Positions 24,801-37,093 of a stretch of DNA of 64,000 nucleotides are shown here, one piece after another. A program made the position numbers and the translations under genes. Below the pieces are notes generated by a model. It did no database searches, had not been told where the DNA came from, and worked only from the letters and a program-made list of their open reading frames with translations. Each line of letters opens with the position of its first letter. Positions within the stretch are counted from its first letter, which is position 1. Source of the stretch: Marisa cornuarietis (lineage: Eukaryota > Mollusca > Gastropoda > Architaenioglossa > Ampullariidae); NCBI GenBank assembly GCA_004794655.1, contig SMMW01000001.1, positions 744,001 to 808,000 of the forward strand, given 5' to 3'.

Positions 24801-27800
24801 TAGTCACACTTAAAACTATTGCCATTCTTGATTTTTATGCAAAAACAGCTATAAACGTATGCTTCTTCTTGAGGATGGTGGAAATATATAATTTCTGTTT
24901 TGAACTTGTAAAATGTATGTTTGTATTGCACTTATTTGAAGGTACAGTTTCAGTTTTCATGAATGAGATTTTGCAGTTCTCTTGTGCGCAGGACACACAG
25001 CAAAGTGTTACATGTCTGCAGTTTCTGAGTGACCATCTGCTGATGTCTTCAGGATCTGTAGACGGGTAAATTTATCTTCTTTTAGTTTTAGAAAGGAGTG
25101 AAGAATCCTTGTGTTTTTTGTTCATTATTATTCTTGAATGAATATGTTTGTGCATGCAGGTTTGTGTGTGCACATAGATAAAGAACTTGAGATGTGTCAA
25201 GACTATTTCAGCAATGAAGTTAGACTTGAGATATGTTACTATTTCATCAGAAAAAGAACGTTTGTTCATATGCATTTATAGCTTACTTGATAATTTGGCT
25301 ATTTACTGTTCTCCACAATTTTACAGAAGCATTAAGGTTTGGGATCTCCGGAAGTCTTACACATCTCTTGTCACCCTTCCAACCCCACTGCAGTGTTTTA
25401 CCTACCCAGGAACGATAGGACGTCGACCAGGTAGTGAATTTACATTGTTTAATCAGTGGTTAAGGTTTATTATTTACTTATTTGATGCAGCAGGAAAAGA
25501 TCTCAAGAGGACTGCAAAAAAATCTTAGGCTCCATTAGGGATATTTTTCTCTTTACTGTTGTGTTTAACTAGTGCAGGGATGCCCAACCTACGGCCCGCG
25601 GGACATATCCAGCCCGTGACTTGGTGCCATCCGTCCCTCGAAACTTCTGCGCAGAGTGCAGGAAATCAGCATGTTAATAATAATAAAAAAAACGAAAAAA
25701 AATGGATGAAGAAGTATTAACCCTACGTTGGGGTGTCTCTCAATCTTTCTTCGATGGATTTCATCCTTGATTTTCATCTTGGGAGGAAACCAGTGTTTGA
25801 GAATGAGGGACACCGCATTCCACAGGGGATTAGTGATCTTTTGATTGGTTGATATTTGAATCAGTTGTTAAAGAGATTAAAAAAGTACAGACTCCCGGCT
25901 TTCTAGCAAGGTATAATACAATGGGGTTTTGACAGGGAAACAATACCGAAACTGCGTTTGAATTTTGTCATTTTCCTGTGGAAATCAGGATGGATCACTG
26001 TGGGTATCACTGTGGGGTACCTCGATTAAAATGTATTTTAAGACAATTTCTAACTTTTATTTTAACATAGAAGTGTGTTTTCCAGTTAGTTCAATAATCA
26101 AGGAATCCATTTTTAAAGAAAATTCAAACTGCACAAAATTGACCTTCAACACCTTTCAGGGCCTTTAGTACAAAAATGTTCTCATTTTGTCGTGGCGGGT
26201 CACATTTGTTCGCCGGTGAAATGGAAGAGCCGAAGAAACAAAAGTGGACTCTGAGTGAAGAAATTTCCAAGAAAAGTGGACAGACCTTTACTTTTTTATG
26301 CAACATGATAACAAGCCAACGTGTTTGATCTGCAAAGAAAGTGTGGCTGTTTTTAAGGAACACAACATTAATCGGCACTACGAAACCAAAGCACAAGAAC
26401 AAGTATGGCGGCATCCTTGGTTTGAGCCGCAAAGAAAAGATTGCTAAGTTATGTCAAGAAATTGGAGACCTGACGAGAATATTTACCAAGAAACAGCAAG
26501 GAAATGAGGCAGCGGTAAAGGGAAGCTAGCAAGTTGTTCACATTTTGAGCAAGAGAAGTGAAGCCATTTTCTGACAACGAATGCGTAAAAAAGTGCTTGC
26601 TAGCAGTAGTGGAAGAAATGTGTCCTGAAAAGAAGAATGCATTTGAAGCCGTCAGCCTTTCTTGAATGACAATTGCACGGCGAGTGGAAGATATGGGGAA
26701 AAATCTCCAGTCAAAACTAAGGGACAAAGCAGCTTGTTTCGAAATGTTTTCTATTGCCGCTGACGAGTCCACCGACGCATCTGACACCGCTCAACTCTTG
26801 GTATTTATTCCCGGTACAAACAGCGATTTTGAAATTACAGAAGAGTTAGCGGCCATGAGGGGCATGCATGGGAACACCACTGGTGAAGACCCGTTCAAGG
26901 AAGCTTCAGCCGTAATAGAGGGTCTTGCTCTTCCTTGGGAAAAAATTAGTGGGAGTGACTATACTGATGGTGCCAGAAGTATGGTTGGATGCCACAGAGG
27001 ACTGTCAGCAAGGGTTATTAGAAAAGTCGTCGAGTCTAATGGAACAAAGCCTCTGCGGCTTCACTGCATTATTCACCAACAAAATGTCTGTGGCAAGGTG
27101 TTGAATCTAGACCATGTGATGAAGATTGTGGTCAGCACTGTAAACTTCATCAGATCACAGGCATTGAACCACAGAGCTTTCAAGGAATTTGTGACAGAAA
27201 TAGAATCCTAATATGAAGGCATTCTCTTTCACAGTAAAGGTTAAGCCGAGGAAAGGTACTAAAACAGGTTTTTTGATTTGAGACATGAGATTGAAATTTT
27301 TATGACTGAAAAATCAAAGCAAGTGCCTCAGCTGAACGACCCCTCGTGGTTGTGGGATTTGGCGATTTTATGCGACATCACAACACATCTGAATGAACTC
27401 AACACCAAACCACAAGGGAAAGACAAGCTGATTTCGCATGTGTATGCAGACATAACAGCATTCCAAGCGAAATTGCAACTCTTCATTCAGCAGGCGGGAA
27501 AAGTGCAGCTTGTCCACTTTCCAACGTGTACAGCTCTACTTCAGGATCAGTAGCTAAATATGTCTTTCCCCAAAGCAAGAATGATCCAACTTCTGGGGCT
27601 CTTGAAGGATAATTTTAAGGAAAGATTTGTGGATTTTTATGATGTAAAGAATGAAATACGTCTCTACGAAAATCCATTTGCGGCAGATGTTTCAAGTGCC
27701 CCGACCTGCAACTGGAACTGATTGACTAGCCTGATTGACTAGCAAAGCCAGACATCCCTGCTTGACAAATTTCGATCGATGCAGACAATTGATTTCTACG

Positions 27801-30800
27801 CCGTGTTGCCTGCAGAAACTTTTCCGAATCTCCGAAAACAAGTCTTGAGGATGAACACGATGTTTATAAGTACTTATGTGTGTGAACAAACGTTTTCAGT
27901 GATGAAACAGATGAAACCAATCTTACGTAATCGCCTCGCGGACGAACATTTTGATTCAGTGCTCCGACTCGGTGTCTCTACAATGCAGCCAGACATTCAG
28001 AAGTTGGTTTCAGGAAAACAACTTCAAACATCCCACTAATTACTACAGAATTAATGGTAAAAAAAAGCACGTTTCTAATAAAAATGGTATCCGCTCTATT
28101 TTTTTCTTTTTTGTATATTTGTGGAGAAGCGGCCCGTGTGACATGCGTCTCAGAGACTTATATGGCCCTCAGGCCGAAAAAGGTTGGGCATCACGGAACT
28201 AGTGTATTGTTTTGCACGATGTCATTTATCAATGCTAGAAGTAAACAAAAGAGCTATGTTTTCAATGGTCATAGAGGATAAAGAATTGACGAATACAGTC
28301 AAATGAACATGCATTAACATGCATTAGGTTAAAAATATGTTATAGAAGAGCTTCACTGATGCATGCTGAATGATCCTGTTGGCTCACATGTATTTATTAT
28401 TCTTCCATCACTGCTGTAAGAAATGGACAAAGCTGGATATGCTTTTCCCCCTTCCCCAATCACAATATTGTTCATATCCTGATTTGATTATGTTCTCCGT
28501 TATTCCCCCTCCCTTATTGGGCAAACCTACAGTAAAATTATAACATGCTTATTGTTCTAAGATGTAAATTTTGATTGTGTTTTTTCCTGCCAAAAGGTGT
28601 TATCTGCTTTACATTGGACAAAACACACTCTCGAGTATTCGCAACCTACACTGACCATGCCATTTATGGTTTTAATCTTGCAACTGGCGACAAAAATCCG
28701 GGTATGATTTCTTTCCCATATTGATTCATGAGCATATGGGTGTGGGTATCTGCTCATATTCAAGAATGAATGCATGTGTACTGTTCTTTGTATTTGTGTG
28801 TGTGTTTAACATGTCCTGAGTTATGACTTTCTTATTATGGTACCTTTGCTTTGATTTACTTATTTATACTTCGCTCATTTCTTTTGAATGGCTACAAGTA
28901 AAAGTAGTGAAAAAAATGATGGTGGCATTGACAATTTGTTGGATTTGAAATTTAAACTGACCATCATTGTATAACAAAAGCTATGTTTATACCACAATTT
29001 TATTTTTGGTGGAGAGGGGAGGTGTTTGGGAGAAGGAAATTGAGATGAAATGTAGGTGATATTTTATGATGTGAAACATTGTGAAATAAAATTAACTTCA
29101 AGAAATTCAAAATAAAACCATTTAAAATATTTCCAACATCCCAAAGCTACAGCACTGTGAATTTTAGCAATTAAAATTCAAGACAGCTTTCTTCTAAATG
29201 CAGTGAGCATTTTCAAAGGCCACCGGTGTGATACTTATTATGTCAAAACTTCCATGAGCCCTGATGGAAGGTACTTGCTGAGCGGATCCACCAACTCTAA
29301 TGCTTATATTTGGGAGGTTAGTAAAATTATTCTTTAAATGATACACACACTTTGTAACATTGTGATGCAGATTGCAATCATGCTGTGACAGATATTACAG
29401 CTGTGGACAGTGTTCAGGTCTGCAAACTAAAGACTGAGCATATTGTCGGCCTCATTAATCAATAACTTATTGTCTTGGGCTCGTCCTATTTCCAATAAAA
29501 AAATAAGGTATTTACTGGCTATTGATATTATCTTTGCAGAGAATTTTTTGTTTTTTAAATTTGAAAAAACAAAAGTGAGTTTCATTGATGTCCATTGATA
29601 TTGACTCTTGCTAAATAAGTCTTTCTTTCTAACAGGTTGATAAACCTGAAAAGGCTCCTGTTGTTCTCAAAGGTCACAAGTCTGATGTTGGGGGTGTTGC
29701 TTGGCACCACAGAGATTTAACTAAGGTAAAGGCTTCTGTCAAATTTACTTGGTTATGGGTGTCAAGGACAAACCATGATAGAGTTACATCAGATGGCAAT
29801 GATTCTGATCATAATCCTGACTCAACAGAACAATAAGCCTCCACAGTCATGTTCACTTCCACATGATATGTCAGTAAATATATGTTGTACAACGAAGAAA
29901 AACTGTGAAAAAATTCAATCTGCAAAAGTGGTTGCAACTTGTTCTAGAAATAATGCAGACAATACAAATGTTAAAATAAAAAAACAAAACCATGCCTGTG
30001 AAATGTTTAAGAAAAGTTTTTTTTTGTTTGTTTTGCTTTTAAAAAAAAAATGTAGTTGGCAACTGTTGGAGATGACAGCATGTTACTCCTGTGGAGCTTG
30101 CCAAACAGAGAACCTTGTGAAGAGAAGCAGAGAAGTTATGGCTATGCCGAGTCTTTGAAAGTTGGTAAGTTTATAAAAAAATTCATAAGTACACTGAGTT
30201 TTTTTGAAGTGCATTATTATGTGTAGAAAGTTAGGTTGATATGAATATTATAATCATTCAATTAGAAAGTAAACAGAAAAAGAAGAAAGCATCTTTTGGG
30301 GGTTTTTTCCCTCTTTTTGTTTGCTCTGCATCCCCACCATTAGTCTTTTCTTAAAGAGGCATTCTTATCAAAAGTCAAAGGAGTCTGTGATTCACAAAAT
30401 CTCAGAGGCTGTTCTCACTACAATATATGGGTCTGTTTTTTAACTGTGATGCACTAACACTTCAAATTCGGTATTCTGACGAATCTTTACTTTTGCTGGT
30501 CTACACTTAAATTCAAGACATTACTTATACCGTTCCTTGCTAAGATTTACTTCAAAGGAAAGTCCGGTGCTGCAGGAAGGGAGTGAGCATAAATAATGAT
30601 AAGTACACCGAAACTTATTGTTTTTGAGACCAGCATCCATTATTATTATGTTTTTGTGCTTTTCTTTTTAGTAAAGCACTTTAATCCTGCCTTTGATGGT
30701 AGGAAAAAGTGCTATACAAATCAACTTTATTATTATTATTATTCACTCATCAAAATGTCCACATTTACAGGAAAGAAGCCAGAAGACACACACAAACACA

Positions 30801-32689
30801 GAGGGTCTGTCTTCAGAGGTCAGCTGGACCCCGAAATAATTGCTGAACTCGGAGCGTGTACCCCGGACAAAAGTGACAGTTCATCTCCATCTGTTCTAAA
30901 CAATTCTGCCTCATCTACTCCATCTACTCCATCACATCCTAACAAGGAATTGAACGTTTATTATGGCTTGCGAACTGCTGCCAGCACCCCCCCACACATG
31001 TGTGTCATGCGGATGCGGGATAACCACATTCCAGGACAAGAAAGTCCAGCAACTCCTACCACCTGCTGCCCAGTGACCATTCAGGAGGATATGACTCCAG
31101 GCAGGCACAAACCTTATCCTCCAGTATTCTGGGTTGGTGAGCTAGGAAGAATAGACATAAATGGAACTGATGTATCAAATGAAAAACTGGTGGAAAATAA
31201 AAGATCTACATGCAGATCATTAGAGATAATCCACAGTATTTCATCATACGACAATGAAAAAGGTGTTCTGGCTGACAGTCAGTGTGAGCTGAAAGAAAAT
31301 AAAGCATCCAGTGATTTTGGAAATTTGGTGAAGGATGATGCCAGCCTACACTCTGCCTTCGTCCATTTAACGCCAACTGTCATTAGAGTAGAGGGGGATT
31401 TAAATCATACGGAGGGCAGCCAAACTACACTGAACAAGCACACAAGACATGATGGATGCATGGACAGAGACTCTGGGTCCAAGATTCATTCAGCAACATC
31501 GAAGCGAAAATTGTATGCTGACATGGACGAGATGCTTGCTGAAAAAGAGGTTCCTGTGAAATTTCCTCGTCTGTCACCAAGACAAGCAGACAGTTTGGCA
31601 GAACAAAGTGTGGCACAATACGCAAGTGCATGTTCATCAAAATCTATAGAATCATCAATGAAAGACTTTTGCAAGGTGCCCACTGTGACCTCTGGCCACC
31701 AAAATGATGTAGATAACAAGCTCCATTGTTTGCTGGCTCTAGACACAAACAGCCCTACCAAAAAGAGGCCACTTGGTTCACCTTTGGAAGATGAGCCCAA
31801 TACATGTCCTTACTTCAACAGTGTTCTTCCAAAACCACAGACTTCCAGTAGTCCAGATAGTTCTACTACACGTGTGCTGTTTACTTTTCCAACCAAGGCA
31901 AGTCATTCACCAACTTCTCATCTCTTTTACTCTCCAACAATGAATCTGCCAAATCGCTCTGTAGATCCTCCTGTGGCCAGATTCTCCCCAGCATCCCTGC
32001 CTTCAGAGCCTGCCCCCAAGATGGACTGGCTGACAACCTATCGTCTGTCCCTCTTCACCAGTCCCACAAGCAAAACCAAGGACACCAAGAAGAGCGCTGC
32101 AACTCCTAATCTTAGCAGAACTAAGAGATTGAAAAATTCCACCCCAAAAAGCAAGGAAAACCATGCCACCACCTCCATAGACAGTCCACATGCATCCAGG
32201 AGAGCAAGCCCGATGAGCACGCCCACCAGAGGTGAGAACAGCACACCATCCTCCAAGAAAGACAGAGAAAAGCTAGAGGCATCGCCTGCCTGCAGTGCAT
32301 CTAAGGTGAGTTTAAAGTCAGATGATTTACATGTACAGGCTGTTTTCACATTATTCGTTCCTTCCACAGTTTAATTAAAAGAAAAAACTTGTACAATTTA
32401 CTCCTTATAAAGGGTAGCTCAATAAACTGTATATACAGCCAAACCTGGGTAAGGTTAAAATGAATTTTATTTACAATGGTGTTATCACCTATCATGTACA
32501 TTTCTCTTTATTGCTAAAGCCAAAAATTGCATTTATATGTGTATTCATGTATCAGAGTACTTGCTGCACCGTAGTGACATTTGTCACATCACTTGGATAT
32601 GTGAAATATGTTGCTGCTGTCATAAGTTGCAATTCTTTGGTTTGTTTCAGACTCCAGCAAAGAAGTCAATTCGGCATTACTTTCACTAG
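18857..32689 (+). CDS. DTL: Denticleless protein homolog (CDT2/DTL), CRL4 substrate receptor
   Basis: WD40 adaptor that couples the DDB1-CUL4 ubiquitin ligase to PCNA-bound substrates such as CDT1 and p21 in S phase and after damage. Exons: 18857-18908, 19078-19184, 19889-19922, 22415-22510, 22612-22794, 23665-23730, 23992-24113, 24992-25065, 25327-25430, 28597-28701, 29204-29316, 29636-29725, 30056-30164, 30771-32305, 32651-32689. Phases agree throughout, giving 942 residues (human is 730). WD40 repeats span roughly residues 60-405, including SGDQTAALWDVE, the DDB1-contact WDxR motifs LFWDSR (about 171-176) and VWDLRK (about 249-254), and SGSTNSNAYIW. Exon 14 encodes a 512-residue low-complexity tail rich in SP and TP sites. 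The last exon encodes TPAKKSIRHYFH, a degenerate PIP box at the very C-terminus. Vertebrate CDT2 also has a C-terminal PIP box. The start is the first ATG, followed by a phase-1 exon. Confidence 0.95.
20400..21640 (+). mobile_element. Mariner-family transposase relic in DTL intron 3
   Basis: Broken mariner (IS630/Tc1/mariner) transposase in the sense direction of DTL. Positions about 20751-20810 encode QWFTKFHAGDFNLKDAP; 20871-21275 encode the helix-turn-helix end and TDDEKWIVYSNV with the first catalytic Asp, then KVMLSVWCGFKGAV. Positions 21330-21600 give RHNDMRP, PDLELSDCDLFHSLQNF and YERKVMKLTERW in shifted frames. Frameshifts and stops make it inactive. A hAT MITE splits it at 20478-20735. 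I could not place its inverted-repeat ends. Confidence 0.8.
20486..20727. mobile_element. hAT-type MITE with 8-bp target duplication
   Basis: A 242-bp non-coding element with ends CAGTGGTGCCCAACCT and AGGTTGGACACACCTG. Perfect 8-base direct repeats CTCTACAA flank it (20478-20485 and 20728-20735). Internally it repeats 'gcgggccatatgagg'. It sits inside the mariner relic and its termini resemble those of the larger hAT element at 25575-28196. Confidence 0.8.
22860..23200 (+). mobile_element. LINE reverse-transcriptase C-terminal fragment in DTL intron 5
   Basis: A degenerate fragment with the LDCNSL block, a region resembling the 'Y.LAPAYL' segment (about 23060-23090) and SHVYNSLPLSLRTMFEAF (about 23120-23175). 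These are typical of the last 150 residues of CR1/L2-type ORF2. Frames shift, and there is no intact ORF. Confidence 0.6.
25575..28196 (+). mobile_element. Full-length but dead hAT transposon in DTL intron 9
   Basis: A 2622-bp element flanked by a perfect 8-base duplication AACTAGTG (25567-25574 and 28197-28204). The ends are CAGGGATGCCCAACCTACGG and, reverse-complemented, CCGTGATGCCCAACCTTTTT. Reading plus-strand frames in order gives a BED-type zinc finger (CLICKESVAVFKEHNINRH, about 26315-26380), then MFSIAADESTDASDTAQL and HCIIHQQNVCGKVL (26666-27211). Next come DPSWLWDLAILCDITTHLNEL and HFPTC (27278-27553), then the dimerisation end YVCEQTFSVMKQMKPILRNRL (27779-28039). The order and motifs match the GTF2IRD2/ZBED-like hAT branch. 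Stops and frameshifts separate the blocks, so no full transposase can be made. Confidence 0.9.
30600..30745. mobile_element. Retroelement 3' tail abutting DTL exon 14
   Basis: Contains 'gtaaagcactttaatcctgc', then 'aaaaagtgctatacaaatca' and a TTA microsatellite ending at about 30743, only about 27 bases before the exon 14 acceptor at 30770/30771. The tail resembles the one at 275-350. It is probably the 3' end of a SINE or LINE; its 5' limit is unclear. Confidence 0.5.
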
Positions 32690-33685
32690 CATTCTTCAAA
32701 TACCAAATTTGTAAACTAAAAAATGTCCTGCAAGGGAGCACTTAATCACTTATTTACCAAAGAGCATGAGAAAAGTGCATTAATAATTTTATTTATGGAA
32801 ATTTTATTTATATGAATTCCTAGACTGCTGACATTCATTGAATATCCTTTAGATGTCGCGTGTCAAATATAAATGAGGCACACAGTTCTGTGATAAAGGC
32901 TTTCTGCAGATGTGTTTACCGCTATAGCTTTGTAATCGTTAGGGAAGATCCTCAGTATTAGGGAAATTAGAACCCGGGCTTTGTTTTTGAAACTTATTCT
33001 CACCATTTAGGGACTGAACTGAAGGTGATGCAAAAAGTGTTAAGTCTTTGCTTTACACTTTATCCTGTAACAAGTGGTTAGCCACAGAACAACAAAAGAT
33101 GGATGTCAGGAAAAAGAAATGGCAAAAACTCAAAACAGATTTCTTATCTTGTAACAATGTAAGATCATGTGTGTGGAATGTTCTATGAGTGTTCACTGAG
33201 TTCATTTTAAAAAGTGATATATAAGTCTTAAAATGCCACATTGAAAAATGTTTTTTTTTAAATTCTATTTTAACTCATAAACATGCATTTATGTATATAG
33301 GTTTGACAAGATGTTTGTGGATTGCAAAAATTGTTGCAGTAAGAAAATAATTCTTGCTCATGCATCAAAAACAGTTGTGTGGGATGTTTTATCTTTTATA
33401 AAGAAGTGTTGTGAAATAAATTTCAAAGAAAAAAGTAGTCTAAGATGATCTAGCATTAGTCTTTTTCCTGTAAAAAAGTGTCTCAAGACACCATTGCAAT
33501 GTCACATGGCACTATAACATCCAGCATAGGCGCAGCACCAGGATGTTAATGTCACATAGTGAACTCATGTTATGTAGTCGAGGCAGTCTTGCACTAGTTG
33601 ATAGGGTCATTTTTCAGATGAGTCGAGACCATCATATAATCCCACTACAATGTGGTGTCAAAGTGCTTAGATGATCCAGTGATGT
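32690..33685 (+). other. DTL 3' UTR and intergenic sequence
   Basis: A+T-rich sequence after the DTL stop, containing the candidate AATAAA. No coding potential, transposon motif or RNA gene was seen. It ends where similarity to the second arginase unit begins. Confidence 0.4.
33415..33420 (+). terminator. Candidate polyadenylation signal for DTL
   Basis: AATAAA about 725 bases after the DTL stop codon. It is the clearest signal seen before the segmental duplication begins. Without transcript data the true 3' end is unknown. Confidence 0.35.
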
Positions 33686-35492
33686 CATCTGGCACTTTGA
33701 CACCAGTTACAGTTGGAGAGCTGTCCTTGTCAGAAAGACAAGAAAATGAGAGATAATGATATATTAATGTAGTGAGTAAAGTAGTAATGGCAGAGAGAAA
33801 AGCACTGACAGAGTAACAATAGTTAACACAATGATGGTGGCAGTGAGTGCAGCTACATGGTGTGCAAGGATATCTTGGTCGATCCTTGAGATGTGCAATA
33901 TGTGGTGGGTGAGCTGCAGAATGGCACCTTCACCCTGGACATTTTCTGAGACCCATTACCTGGTAACTGAGGTCAGTACAAAGTGCAATGTGCTGGTGAA
34001 AAGGCAAATTTTGGGAGATGGTAGACTTCTAAAACGGAACAAAAAATTTTGCACAATGGATAACTTTCATCCAGGTATAAGAATGAGGGAAGGATATCAA
34101 ACCTGGATGTTCAAAGGAGTGTCAATGTTCTGGCAGTGTGCTCGTTAACCATGAGGCTGATGGTTTTATATCAATGATAAATAAGTCCATGCGCTGGTTG
34201 CACAACATGTTTCTAAACCTTAAAACTGTTCTAAAGAGCAAAGTCTCTTCTCTGCCATTTAGATGCATTGCACAAGAATATACCAAAAAATTGTACTGAC
34301 AGGACGGAAAGTCAGACTTTAACAACTTTATCTTACTTAAAGCAGTTTTAGTTATAAAAATTCTAAAATTCTGGTTTGCACTTTAAACTGGTTATCTAAA
34401 TACATTTAAGGCCTAAATGTGTTTAAAATTAGAAATGTGTTGTGCAACTGGACCCATGAGTACATGAAAAGTACAACTTCAACATAAACAGCAGTTTATT
34501 AAAAAAGGAAAACCCTGGATGTACAATGTGTGTATGATTCATGAGTAATGTTTTTCCATTAAAGAAAAAGGCTTACAACTCTACACTTGCAATAGACGGA
34601 CACAGTCTCTGGTTTATATCATTTCCTTTAACAAAAAATACAATCCAAGACAAATTTAATTTGCTGTTCATAAAGTTTATTATGATGAAGGGTGGGTGAA
34701 TACACCGAACTGAGGCAAGGTGAATAAGTTGTGCATACAAGAAATGTTTACATCAGACCTCAGCCTTCCATTAAAATATATATATGTGTGTAAATTAAAT
34801 GTGGAAGCATGTAGTACTTCCAAGAACTGCTTGACATCAACATGTCCAGCTAGTGAGAATACAACTTGGAGTGCAGAATGGAAGGAATGTCTTGGAGGAC
34901 ACAGTGTGTAAATACTTACATCATGTACAATCTCAGCCTGACTGGCACTGCTGTCCTCTGAGTTGTCTTTTCATAATAAGGTGAATGAAAACTATACTCT
35001 GCCACTTTGAAAAGCATAGAGAAAAAACTGGAGTCTTAAAATATGTTTCTAACTTCAAAGGTAACGAGAGGAAACACCATATAATAAGAAAACCTTTTCC
35101 CCTATTGCACAATTGCTGTGTGGTGATGCAGTGAAAGTACATTAATAATAATCTGACTATTTAATACACATACCTTCATGGCATTTACAAAGTGTTTGGA
35201 CATACGCTACACATCCTCTGCTTGTGGTGAAGGTCACGTGTATGCATAATTCTCTAATATCGTCCATATTGTGAACTGAGCATGCGTGTCTCCTGCCATG
35301 TTCTCATATTTGTCCTGTCTATCCCATACTAGATGTCTCTTGCTTGTCCCTCAAAGTTTATGTTATTAATATAAATATAATTTATAAATTTATGTTGCTA
35401 TGAAAAAAATCTTATAGATTTACTGAAATCTGCAACTGCCTTGGGGGCCCAGATCAAAGGACTTCGTGGGCCAGACGTTCCCCACTCGTGGT

Positions 35493-37050
35493 CTAGGCGG
35501 AAGGTGAGACTTGGGGTGGTAAGTAGGTCCTCCTGATGTTCCCCTCCCTGTGCTTGCCGAAGAAGTGCGTCACCACATCGATCGCTGTCTCCACACTGAG
35601 CTCCCTTTGCTGTTTGGTACCGAGAGTGGGGTTCAACTCCACCACGTCCAGCACCGACAGGCGACCTGTGGCCATGGAAGGTAAGTCCGTGGGCATTTTT
35701 GTTGAATATAACATGTCTGAGTCGTCAGAGTTAAGGCTGCATGGGATTAACGTTTAGATCTAAAACAGGTTAATGGGCTAAAAAGCAACCCTTTAAAAAT
35801 TAATAAAACCGACATCAGGTGGGACAGTTGTATTCCACAGACTTTGCGATATTACCTGGCCTCTGATTCTGTCTCGGGGGAAGTGTTAAAGTAGAAGAGA
35901 GGTTTTAGGTAGATGGCGAGAGAGAACTGGTAACGAGAGAGTAACTGTGGTGACAAATATAGGTGCGTAAATGAACGTCCGTGGGTGCAATGACCACATG
36001 ACTGCAGGTGCAAGTTATCGTATGTAGGACTGGTGAATATATCTGTCTTTTCGTAAAAATCATCACAGAATCCTTACTTTCGTTGCGAGAGGAAAAAAAC
36101 TAACCTGTTCGGGATATTTCTTCAGCAATAAACAGGGCTTCCCGTCGTGACAAACCTCCAGCAACTGAAAGAACACGCACACTTGTTTTGTTTATCATAC
36201 ACTGGCTCGCATAATTGTCTGTTTTCATAATTTAAAATTTTTGAAGCAAGCCTTAGCTAACACTGTAATTGATTAAACAGGGTGCTTCGCTATGCCAAAT
36301 TGTAAACGAGTACGTTTTGCTGAAAATTTTAGTTTAAGAATTGAGAATCCCACGTGTTTACCTGGCGTGCCTGTTGAAGGTGTACACTCAGGATCCAAGG
36401 CATCAACATCAAAGCTTACGTGGATTGGTCGTACGCCACTGGATAAACAGGAAAGTCATTAGTGCCTGCGATCATCGCAAAAAGCGTAAACATGGTCACA
36501 TTTGTTTTAGATGAGTGCGAATGACCATAATCGTTGTTGTATCTGTTCAGGATCATTATAAATTTGGCGACATGATGGGCGGTGTGTGTGTGTGAGAGAG
36601 AGAGAGAGACTAAACACAATCTGAAAAGACTTTGAGGACACGGTGTATGTCACCACTCTCTGGGAATTAAACACACGGGTGGAATTGCATGAAGGCTTGT
36701 TCCTTTCCGAAATAAAGTGTCCTGAGTCTTCAGATGGCGCACAAAATGGCCGCGGTATTTGGAAGAAAGAGACGCCCAGAGCCAAATGCAGCGACATCAT
36801 TTTCGCTATAGTTTCCATAACCATGTGATCGTGAAGGCAAGGACAGACGCACGTGGAGGAAGGGGAGGGATGGTGGGGTGGTGCTTGAGAGATTGGGGGC
36901 AGAGGGGGGGGGGCAAGATACTTACTCAGGATCCACGTCCCTCAGGGCTTTCTGCACCACGCTATATATACCGTACTTGTCCACCTCCTGCATGGAGTAG
37001 TACCGGATGCCACACTCTTCTAAAAAGGCTCTGAAGATAAACAGGAAGAG

Positions 37051-37093
<43 letters not shown>

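Noticed and set aside
31425..32367. Several minus-strand frames of 60-110 codons
   Set aside because: They are shadows of the long DTL exon 14 on the plus strand.
33831..34148. 105-codon plus-strand open frame
   Set aside because: It lies in non-coding DNA shared by both units, and the counterpart near 46020-46340 does not keep the frame.
36507..36824. Long minus-strand frame over the GT/GA repeat (and its counterpart at 48088-48411)
   Set aside because: It is produced by the microsatellite and lies inside the arginase introns; the two copies share no constrained peptide.
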